DNA of 64,000 bases from Auanema rhodensis (lineage: Eukaryota; Nematoda; Chromadorea; Rhabditida; Rhabditidae), in NCBI GenBank assembly GCA_964057225.1, contig OZ059897.1, positions 9,238,001-9,302,000 of the forward strand, written 5' to 3'. Below are positions 25,920 to 35,968 of the stretch, piece by piece. Both the position numbers and the translations under genes were made by a program. Under the pieces are notes generated by a model. That model saw only the letters and a list, made by a program, of their open reading frames with translations, did not search any database and was not told the DNA's origin. Positions within the stretch are counted from its first letter, which is position 1; the number at the start of each line of letters is the position of its first letter.

Positions 25920-27117
25920 TTAAGATCTTTTCTCGAATTTTGGGCGCATTGCTCTCAGATGTTTTCTTCGGAGTTTAGCTTGACAAACTGGATAGCACGT
26001 AGTTTGACAAGCAGCTAAACATTGAGGTCCGGCTAATGAATGAACTCCACATTGATGCTCACATTGAACCTATAAATAATCTTTTTTTTTCTCATTCAAA
26101 TAAAAGTACTATTAGGAATGTTTGAAGACTTGTTCCATTTTTGAGTTTTAATGTTTAGGCACATCGGGTGTTTCATTTAAAATTTTTCTCACGCAGTCGC
26201 CTATGCTTGTCCAGACTATTACTGTCCCGAAAAATATATTTATACAGACTATGAGCGATATATTGAGAATGAAAATGCATTGTGTCACGCATTATGGATA
26301 AGCAAGTAAGTGAGAGAATATTAGTTTTTCATTTCATCATATAATCTTCCGTCCAACTTATTTTAGATATTTATATTTAGAAACTTTGGAAGTAGTAATG
26401 TTTTAGGCTTATTCTTCTCCTATCTGTTCATATCCATCATTTTCAATTTTTGTATTTTAATTTCAACTTACGGAGCATTCGTTCTGGCATAATGATTGAA
26501 TTTGAGGGCTGACTGGAATAGTATCAACTTCAGAAAGCATCATTGATGGACGTTGATTGTTTGGTAGAGGGGGAACAACCATCGGCTCATTTACAAAAGA
26601 AATCAGAATTTCAGCCTGAAATATATTGGAAAACATACTCTTAACATACAACACTATAGTTAGTTTTCTTTGGAACAAACGGGAGTTTGTTTGCTCAACC
26701 CTTTTGTTTTTTTTCTTTTCTTAACACTTAATGGATTGTTTTAACTATATGCAGTCAAAGAAAAAACACGCTTCTTGACCACAATTGTTCTCCGAAACAG
26801 GAAAGTTCAACAGTTCATCAGGCAATTTCAATAGAACGCTTGTAAACTTGACGGTTTAAGTCCTCAAGCTGCTCACATTTAACATTCGCAGAATTTTTTA
26901 GCTTTTCTATTCAAAATATCTGAAGTCTTTTCAATATACACATATCAAAAGAAAGCATTTGGGGGGCTTCTCTTTCTTTCTCTCTTTCCCTCTTTATCTA
27001 TCTCTCTCTCTCTGTCTCTCCCTCTTTCCTTCACTCCCTCTCTTATCCCTTTCTCTTTCTTTCTTTCCCTCTTTATCTCTCTCTGTTTTCCTTATTCTCT
27101 CTCTCTCTATCTCTCTC

Positions 27118-27172
<55 letters not shown>

Positions 27173-28671
27173 TTTCTATTTTTCTATATTTCCCTCTTTC
27201 TTTCTGTTTCTCTCTATTACACTCTTGTGTTAGGCTTGAACTATTATGTTACTACACCTTTGTATGATAAATATTTTTCTTAATGCAAATGTATTAGCGA
27301 ATTTTAGAAATTGAATGTAGAAATGAAATTTGAATCACAAAATGATGTATGTGAACTTTGAGACGACCTCATTCAGCTTTTCAGGTCCAGGTTGCTACTG
27401 CGCCCTGTGGCTCATATTGTTTGTCAATCGTTATTCAAAAGAACTATGAATTTGCATAAAATTTCCGATATTTACCTGACACTGTGGGCTACAAGCTGGC
27501 ATACATTGTGGAACACAAGATATTTGAGGATGGGGGGTAGTCTTTTTGACCATCAAACCACAAGTTTCAGCACACGCAGTACTGCAGTTTGGATTGCATT
27601 CCGCTGCTGTACCACCCGATGATCTAAATCATTTTAGTCTGATGAGAAAACGTCGCGATGATTCAAGATTTACCGGCAAACTTGGATACAAGTATCGGCA
27701 CACGTTTTCTGGCATTGAGCAGAATCTGATGATTTACCATCTAGTACATCGGAAATCATACGAAGAGCAGGTTTTAACGCTGTACAGCTGAATGAGCATT
27801 CAGGCATACAAGCGGCCTCGCAGACTTTAGGTGCTGTGGTTAGTTGGATAGTAGTTGTCGTAGGAGCTAGAGTTGTTGATGGTGGAGCAGTTACCACTAA
27901 GGTTTTGGGGGCTGTATGAACTGCCTGAAACAGAATATTACATTTCTTATTATATTAAACAGCAAAAAGAATTGTCTTACCTGTTTTGCATCATTTGGAA
28001 TTATGAACTTATACTCATTAACAGTTGAGGATTTCGTTTTAGGTGATTCTTGTTTGGAGCAAGAAAATTGACAAGCATTTGAGCAAACCTAACAATAAGT
28101 TTGTTCGCAAAAGAAAAACATAAGCTTTGCTTAAAACATACGTCGATACATTTTGAGCTCGACTGTAGCATTTGACATGGTTCCAGACAACTAATCTGGC
28201 AAACATCTGTACACTTATAAGGAGAAGCTATAGCATTCAAGCTTTCAGGCTTAGGTAACGGTACAGCCTAGATTGAAAAAAAATTATTGAGAATGCTCTA
28301 TTATGAAAAAAATGCATACCTTTTCAGGTTCCTTACAAACACACTTAGGTGGGACTGGTGGCGTACAACTACATACCATCTGAACATTCTTATTCTGATC
28401 AGAAGCTGGCACAATCTATAACATGGAGAATACAGTTTTATGTATATTCAACGTATACAAGATTGATCATACCTTACAACCGCAACGAGGAGATTCAGCT
28501 GGTGTACATTCACAGCTTTGTCGTTTATTTCTAGCACTTTCTAACTGAAACAAGATCAAAATTTGAGATGTTTTTTCTCTTCCCTTCAATTAATCATAAT
28601 TCAATAAAACTCACTGGATTTCGAGCAGAAACTACGAATATTAAAGCAAGAAATAAAACTAATAGCTTCAT
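25920..28671 (-). CDS. Gene C: secreted CxxxC-repeat protein (ABU/PQN-like), about 380 residues
   Basis: Exons in transcript order: 28615-28671, 28473-28544, 28320-28415, 28142-28267, 27981-28088, 27674-27924, 27476-27623, 26472-26615, 25920-26069. Exon 1 is a signal peptide (MKLLVLFLALIFVVSARNP) ending in phase 0. Exon 2 contains RNKR (28521-28532) directly before QSCEC. Cys modules (CTDVCQISCLEPC, CEAACMPECSFSC, CQKTCADTCIQVC, CVPQCMPACSPQC) are sparser than in genes A, B and D, and are separated by Thr/Pro-rich and Ser/Lys-rich linkers. The exon at 26472-26615 is nearly cysteine-free. The C-terminus is strongly basic and ends KRS, like gene B. It is oriented head to head with gene D, about 2.5 kb away. 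The family suggests a secreted cuticle or matrix component. The model is well supported by phase consistency, including a split Arg codon between 27674 and 27623. Confidence 0.82.
26959..27215. repeat. CT-rich low-complexity tract within a gene C intron
   Basis: A pyrimidine-rich block on the + strand, including a pure (CT)n run from about 27125 to 27170. It lies in the 860-base intron between gene C exons 7 and 8. On the gene C sense strand it reads as GA repeats. The open frame across it (Ser/Leu/Phe) is an artefact. Confidence 0.9.
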
Positions 28672-28711
28672 TGTTGGACAGTCACCAGTCAAGTGACCAG
28701 GATCCTCTGGT

Positions 28712-28719
28712 TATATAGG
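28712..28719 (-). promoter_or_regulatory. TATA box of gene C
   Basis: On the minus strand the sequence reads CTATATAA about 45 bases upstream of the gene C ATG, the same arrangement as in genes A and D. Confidence 0.6.
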
Positions 28720-28864
28720 AGCCTTTCTGCAGCTTAGTACAGGAGCCTAAGTGGGTGGGTACGAATTGTCTTGAAGCATTTCTGTTAACCGTTCTTTGCT
28801 TCTCCCATTCCAGCTTTTCCTTCTTCTTTATGACGACTTATTCTCTTTCTGTCTGACCTTTTAA

Positions 28865-29389
28865 TTACGTAATTCCTTCTCGTCTACAAAGCTTAACAAG
28901 GTGAGAAATAGCAGGTCAATATACAAGAACAGGATTCATTCATTGTCGGACTTGGACGGCGAAACAGACAATTACATGCGGGAGATGGCCAACATTGCAA
29001 AATGCGAAAGAGAATGTGGCCATCGAAGAGGGTTACGATTTTTAGAAATTTCTTCATTTCGCTAGATAGTGTCCCGCTGCCTTCATGAAGATATTGAGCT
29101 TCTGAACGAACAACTTACACAAACAACGAGCAATATACATCACAGCTTTGATTATTTCTTTTCTTTGCTAAGACCATGCTATTCTCTGAACTTTTGTCCC
29201 AAAAAAATGTTTCCAAAAATAACAAAAATGTTAGAAAATCTGTCTGTTCAGCTTCACGACCATATTGAAAATAAAACATTGCGTGTCCAAATTGTCCAGG
29301 ATGTCTCAGAGTTTTACCGAACATATTTGAGTTTTAATGTGTTCACGTTACTTTACGTGGAAACTGTTGCAGCATATTTTTATTTTTGA
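28865..29389 (+). pseudogene. Long frame interrupted by a single TAG (possible pseudogene or unrecognised exon)
   Basis: One frame stays open from the TAA at 28862 to a stop at 29389, except for a single TAG at 29063-29065. The first ATG is at 28976 (MREMANIAKCERECGHRR). After the TAG come 108 codons with amphipathic, non-repetitive character (HEDIELLNEQLTQTTSNIHH). No family is recognised. It lies on the + strand in the space between divergent genes C and D. A splice that removes the TAG in frame was looked for and not found convincingly. It could be a decayed gene, an exon of an unseen gene, or chance. Confidence 0.25.
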
Positions 29390-31083
29390 TTGAAACCTAT
29401 GCACAAACGGTTGTTTTTTTGCAAATCATGTAATGAACATTAGAAAATCAATTAATTATTTAAACCGAAATAATAATAATCATTTTTTGTTTATTATTTG
29501 AATTTTATTTTGAATTTTGAATTAAGTATCAAGCTTAATAATGGATTTGAAGCTTTTAATAATTTCTGAATAATGGCTGAAACTCATTTAATATAAATAA
29601 TAAGAATAGTATAAATTAAAAATAAAAGTACTTAGTACAATAGTAATAAATGGATATTTTTTTATATTGAATCTCGAAGTCTTCAATTTCAAAATAAAAT
29701 ATTTCAATTGCAAGTAATAATACTGGAAAATTCTTCCTTGATGGGTGTTTTGTTAGCGAAGTTGTATGCGATGAGCCAGATAGCGGTTGGAATATTTCCC
29801 TTTCCCACCAACTTGACAGTCTTACTTCAAGCTCTTATATTGTTTTGATATGATGTTTGTTTCTAATGCAGTTAATAGTTTTTTGAACAAAACAAACATT
29901 CAATACATATTTTCACCTATTTACCGTTACTATTCCCGTAGTTCTACCTTAGTATTTGAATTTTAGGATTTCTTCCAATCTATAAAGACTAGATTGTCAT
30001 ATTTCTTATAGACTGAAAGAAAGTACTAAATACTATAAAGAATACAACAGTATTCAGATTCCAGCTTGTTTGCCATTGATCGCCATTATTAATCATCACT
30101 GCTCATTCTTATCCAGTTTTTTGCTTCCGGTTACTTCAACATCTGCCGAGGAACACACAGTAACTAAGCATGGATGACACACAAGATCAAAGTTGATTAT
30201 ACGGGAGTTGAGTACGTCAACAAGCTCAAATATAATTTCGCAGAAGCATGATTACTCAGCATGATTCACCTGAATTTTCCATACATTTCTCAGCTTTTCA
30301 TAGTCTGAATAAAATAAATATCAAGTTGCTATATCATGATTCATTAGACTAGAATCAGAAGAAGTTGATGAGAAAATATTTTTTCCCCGATGATCTCTTC
30401 GCGACAATGCTGAAAACTCCAAATTAGAAATATTGGAGAACCGTAAAATCAGGATTGATGTTGCATCCCGTCATCTGCTTTTTTATTTTTTTTAAAGAAG
30501 AGGAAGAAGTGTCCATTCAGTTAAATCAACAAAACATATCTTTTTTGAATAAAAATGTTGAAAAGGTAATATGATTTCTGAGATAATTCTCAACACATCC
30601 TCCAGATAGAGTAGAACATGTAGTAATCAGGCTCAATACATTGATATGATTGAAATGATAAGATAAAATGCAAATATTTAGAGAAGTTGTAGACAACTCT
30701 ACCGGTTTTTCTCCAACGAAGTTCTTTCTGATATCATTTTCGTTTTTACGTCATCTTTACCTTTCTTCGTCAAGTTTCACGTAACACACAATCTAGGACA
30801 AACATGAACAGGACCGAGCTGTAGCATGAACAACGATAGATGAAGCTCTGACAGAGAAACAACGCAAAGAGTATACATCACTGAGAGGTTGACAGACAAA
30901 CAAAGAATGCCTGAGGCAAGAGCTCAAATCGTATGATTGAAGGAGTCGGAGAAGAAAAAACGGAGAGGACGAGACTGATATGACGACAACTGTAAGCGAC
31001 GACCGGAATGCCGAGGAGTTGGTTGGATCAAGCCGAGGAGGCTTTACCGAAAGACCGGAAATAGGTGACACGGAAGAAGAGCC
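29390..31083. other. Intergenic DNA upstream of gene D
   Basis: AT-rich to about 30700, then mixed composition from about 30790 to the gene D TATA box, consistent with a promoter. The 120-codon minus-strand frame at 30793-31155 overlaps this promoter and shows no family resemblance. Confidence 0.5.
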
Positions 31084-31090
31084 TTTATAA
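31084..31090 (+). promoter_or_regulatory. TATA box of gene D
   Basis: TTTATAA lies 52 bases before the gene D ATG, within a GC-richer context. Confidence 0.6.
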
Positions 31091-31141
31091 GCCTCTCGGG
31101 GCATGCCACAATCATCAGTCGCTGATACAGCAGCAATAATC

Positions 31142-32785
31142 ATGAGAACTTCCACTGTAGCTTTGGTGGCTTTATGCCTCTTCGCTTCTACTGCTTTCGC
31201 CGAGCCGGTAAGAAACTACAACAAGCAAATTCTATTTCGAATCTTCAACATTTACTTTGCTTGATTTATTGTGTTTTAAAAACTAACGATTACTTTTACA
31301 GCTCCGTGCTCGTCGCCAAGCCTGTGGATGTGCTCCTCAAGCTGCTGCTCCAGTCTGCTCTTGCCAGCCTGTGATGGCTCAGTCTGTACAACAATCGTGC
31401 CAATGTCAACCAGTACAACAACAACCAGCTTGTGATTGTGCCCCTCAACAGGTATCACTTCCTACTCAATATTACTAAATTCTAAAGTTTTGTTTTAGAC
31501 TCAGCAATGTGCTCCAGCTTGCCAATCAACCTGCATGCAATCTTGTGTTGCTCAACAACAGCCTGCACCTCAAGTAAGATCTTAAGTAGTACAAATTAAA
31601 AAAATATAAAAATTTTTTAGTGTCAAGCCAGTTGCCAGAGCACTTGTGATTCTACCTGTAACCAACAATATCAGCCTATCCAGCAGCAACCAATCGTTCA
31701 GCAACAGCAACCATGTCTTCAGCAATGCCAATCTGCATGCCAGCCACAAGCTCAACCACAATGCAACCAAGCTTGCCAGACCAATTGGTATAGTTTTAAA
31801 GAACTTCTGTATCATTCATATGTTCTGTATTCAGCCAAAATAACGACCAATACGCTCAACAACTGATGCAACAGCAGATGTACAACACTCCTGGACCAAT
31901 CCCCGGTTATTCTTCTACAATGGCTCCAGTCACTTACCCAACCACTCTCCCAAGCAACTACCAGCCATACCGTGATGATAACCAATGCCAACAATGCCAG
32001 AACGCCTGTATGAATGACTGCATGAGTTCTGGACAACAACAACAATTCTGCCAAAACTCTTGCGCTCAGAACTGTCAGAATGCCTGCCAACAAAACCAAC
32101 AAGTAGTTACTCTCGAAGATATTATCAGCATTTAATATTTCAATCTTTTAGCAGCAGCCAGCTAATGTCTGTCAACAATGCCAGAACCAATGTACTCAAT
32201 CTTGTCAACAGCAGAACATGCCTCAGTGCAACCAACAATGTAGCCAGCAGTGCCAGCCTATGTGCCAGGTTTGTACTTCTCCTGATAAACTCCTGAGATA
32301 TTGAACCAACAATATTATCTCACAATATTTCAAATCTTGGTAAACTGTATATCGTTATTCAGAACGCCCCAGCTCAACAGCCAGCTTGCCAACCATCCTG
32401 CCAACCAGCCTGTCAGCCATCCTGTGTTCAACAACAACAGCAGCCAGCTCAACCATCCTACACATTGAGCATCACCGTTCCAGTAAGCTCCCAGAACCCA
32501 CAGTGCCAGCCACTCTGTGAGCAATCCTGCAACAACCAATGCGTTCAAAACCAACAAGTAAGTGGAAAGCCCAAGCAATCTCAATGGACTGAGAAAGATA
32601 TATACATTTTTCATCTTTAACGCTATGTTTTACAGTCTCCAACCCAATGTGCTCCAGCTTGCCAGACTTCCTGCTCAAGTAGCTGTCAACCAGCTATGAT
32701 GCCATGTCAGCAAAGCCCTAGCCAATCCTGCGGATGCCAACCTCAGTACAACCCCTGCGGTAACGGTCAATGTTGTCGCAAGTAA
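31142..32785 (+). CDS. Gene D: secreted Gln/Cys-rich CxxxC-repeat protein (ABU/PQN-like), about 395 residues
   Basis: Exons: 31142-31207, 31302-31451, 31499-31573, 31621-31787, 31835-32102, 32152-32268, 32363-32557, 32636-32785; all GT-AG and in frame. Exon 1 is a signal peptide (MRTSTVALVALCLFASTAFA). Exon 2 starts LRARRQACGCAP, with a furin-type RARR site before the first cysteine, then CxC-type repeats. The rest is dense C-x3-C-x3-C modules with very high Gln (CQACQ-like, QQQQ runs), a Cys-free Pro/Tyr segment in exon 5 (about residues 105-145) and the tail CGNGQCCRK. This is the most typical ABU/PQN-like member of the four: prion-like Gln-rich, with the expected length and tail. Codons are strikingly C-ending (AAC, CAG, TGC, ACC) compared with the neighbours, suggesting high expression. 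That group is tied to pharyngeal cuticle formation in C. elegans; transfer of function is inference. Confidence 0.9.
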
Positions 32786-32866
32786 ATCAAAATAGCTTAC
32801 TGCTATTTGACTATCTACATCAAATTGATGAGATATTTGTATATTTTGATGTCTTGAAATGAGTAC

Positions 32867-32872
32867 AATAAA
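32867..32872 (+). terminator. Poly(A) signal of gene D
   Basis: A perfect AATAAA 82 bases after the gene D stop codon, followed by a T-rich stretch. Confidence 0.7.
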
Positions 32873-35800
32873 TTTTTTCTTCATAAATACTGTCTTCTTC
32901 CTGATGTTTTCATAAAAATATAAATATTTGAATGCAAAAGTTTCACGTAATACGTGAATAACGATAAAATTCATTTCCATATGAACCATTAAACGGTTGA
33001 GTTGTTTTTGAAAAGATTGAAATAGAATGTGGCTTTGGCTTCAAAAAAACAATTGCATTGGGGGAGCTTTTTGAATTTCCAAACAGGCACAAATGTTATT
33101 TTTCCTTTTTACATTTTTTTTCTCTCTTAATTACCTTAACCTAAAATATATATAAAATTTAAAGAAATAAACATATGAGATTGTTTATTTATTTTATTTT
33201 TCTTTAAGTTATTATAATATAAGTTTGATTAGTCTATTTCAATTTGATTGAACTATCTATCTAATATTGCCATAATTCAGTTGTAAACAGAAGCTAATTG
33301 AAGAAAAAGAAAAAAATTATGTTCTAACACATACACATTCTTTAGTTCTTTTAATTCCTAGAATATACATATTTGAATCGTTTTCATAATTTTATGAATT
33401 ATACATAGTTCTATGTACATTTCAAAGTTTATTCATTACTAATCACCTCATGTCTACCCTAAACTCATCGCAAAAGGAACAGAAAGAGAAAAACCCATTT
33501 ACATCCCCCGAACTTTATTAATCATGAATGATCTCTAAATGATTTTATCATTTATATTCATATATTTCAATTCGTAAAAGCTTTATGTATATATATTTCT
33601 TACTTTTTGCTGTATTCAGTTTTCTTATAACGAGATATCTTGTACTTATACCAAATAAAATAGTTTATGTGCATATGTAAAGTAACAAAGTTTTTATATT
33701 CAAAAAGAAACATATGATTTGGAATGAATGAAGCTTGAAAAAAACCGATGACAATAGCGCTTCAGATCTCAAAAGCTCTTTCGAAGCTCAAGCATTCACA
33801 AAACGTTTCTCTTCAGTCTTTTTTCTTTCAATAATTGCTCAGGTAAATTAACTAATGATTTTCGATTAAAAAAACAGTTGGGTAACTGCCTTTAAGGCAC
33901 AAAGTTCAGCTGGTCATAAGATGTCCTGGCTGACTATGGCAGAGCTGCAGACGACTGCGTCTTTCTCCTATATGCTCTCCATTCTACTCTCCAGCTTATT
34001 GATCTAGCACAGAGCGACTAGAGACTGTGGTGGCATGAGAGGCCCCAGACGAAACCATGTCGACGTCGTCGTCAACGTTGTGGAGACGGCATCACGCGCA
34101 AAAAAAGAGAATCGTTTTCATACATTAAGCGATCGAAATTTCTGAAACGTATCTCTTCTGGCTATAAGGGGGATTGAGGTCGGTCTCCACATTTAACCAA
34201 ACATGTCTACAATGTGCGTGTGAGCCCAGTATAGAGAAGCCAGCTGTTTCGTTTGCAACTAGCTCGTCTTGAAGCAGCAGCTCATCATCACGCATCGAGC
34301 TTCATGAAATTATTTATTTTATTAGCATAACTATAAATGTCGGACTACCACCTGGCAGAAATATTCTTATTTTATAATAAATAAACTAATGCTCTTTTCC
34401 AACTTTTTCATTTTGTGTGTTATTGCTTGTTATCCGTTCTTAATTACAGCTAAATTATCTGTTCTTAATTATATCGTTTACGTTTTCTAATGATTTCTAT
34501 TTCACATAATCATTTATAAACTGTTATTAAATTCGGGAGAATGAAAACATATTCAGTTATTCATAATTACATTAAGTTTCATTTAAAAAAGGCAACAAAA
34601 AACCTTTTTTCCTCATTTGAACTTTAATTCAGAATAAGCGCTATGTTTATCAATACAGCAAATTCATATACATTTCTGTTATTGCTTTCTGCCACAAACA
34701 CATTTTGTTTCCACTTTGCCTTCTTCGGTTGTATGCTCCCAATTCAGAATGAAACACTCATCTTTCTCTTAAAATCTCTCCCTTTCTATATCTTTATAAC
34801 TTTTTTCTACATCTTTTTATATGTCTCTATCTCCCTCCCCTCCCCTCTCTCTCTCCCTCTCTCTCTCTCTTATGTTAAAACATTCTTCTTCCTTCTTTCT
34901 CTCTACTTATTCTCTTATATCCGAACTCTTCTCGAAAAAATCCACTGTTTGTCTGTATTATAATTCCTTAGATTGTTTCTTGGTTATAGCATAGTACCAT
35001 CCACACTTTGGATTATCAGAAAGCTTTCAATTTGAAAAAAAAAACAAAAGACAAAACATATGAAAGTATTTCATAGCGATTTTAACCCATTCAAAACTAT
35101 TCAAGCTAGTAATTATGTATTCATTTAACAAACAAATTTCTTTCATTAAATAATTGTTCAAATGTATATCTTCCATTCTATAAAAACATATAAAGTATAG
35201 TATTCATTTTCGATCCGTGCCAGATGTTACATATAAAAAAAATTGCTGAAAATCTGTGGAGAATGAACTTCATTATAGTTTGATGTCATTCATTCTTGCT
35301 CAATTTTAATGCATGTGTTAGAACATATGTTTGAACTTCTTTGGTTTTGTTATATATTAGCTAAGAGATTCAAAAAGCTATATGCTTAATATCGAGTAAA
35401 TGTATTTTCTGAATAGAATAGCACAGTGGGAGGGGGGAGAGAAGACGAAGGAGATGAAAAGAAACCATTCCCAATCAAAGATAATCTAAAAATGAATTTC
35501 ACGTCAAGAGTTCACGCAACTTTGTTTTTTTAATTTTTTTAATCGAATTGAATGCTCATCCATCTTGTCTCTATTTCAATTATATAATATAAAACGCTTT
35601 CATGTATGTAAACTAATCCTTTTTTATAAACTATTATCTTTACCGAAAGTCATTTCCTTGCTGCTTGTTGCGAACTTAATCGCAACATACATGAAACATT
35701 TTTCTTTTTTTTTATATTTTATTCAATAATAAATGTCTGCAATCTTAATCTTCTTCTCTTTGATCTTCAATGCCATGAACATGAAGATTTAATGACATTT

Positions 35801-35968
35801 ATCACTTGAATTTTGTATTTAACCAAATATCTAGCCGATTATGCTCATTATAACAAATCTATTTTTCTATTTATCGTATAAAACGAACATTGTTGTTTGA
35901 TTTTCTTGCTTTAAACATTTCATTTTACTTTCAACATTTTTTTTCAGAAAATCTATTGGAGATAAAGC
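32873..35968. other. Intergenic region between gene D and the M13 peptidase gene
   Basis: About 3.1 kb, mostly AT-rich with a pyrimidine-rich CT tract near 34836-34870. No coding gene is supported. A distinctly GC-richer island at 33890-34310 is listed separately. Confidence 0.6.
33890..34310. other. GC-rich island with promoter-like element but no recognisable gene
   Basis: A block of markedly higher GC than its flanks. It contains a GTCGACGTCGTCGTC-like stretch, a CTATAAGG TATA-like element near 34163, and a tract with many short palindromes (TGCCTTTAAGGCA near 33885). The reading frame after the TATA-like element stops after five codons. It might be a promoter or enhancer, or a non-coding RNA gene. 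The basis is composition only. Confidence 0.25.

Noticed and set aside
26959-27267. 102-codon Ser/Leu/Phe frame
   Set aside because: A translation of a CT microsatellite in a gene C intron.
30793-31155. 120-codon minus-strand frame
   Set aside because: It overlaps the gene D promoter and start in antisense. It has no domain or splice partner and Ser/Val-rich chance composition.
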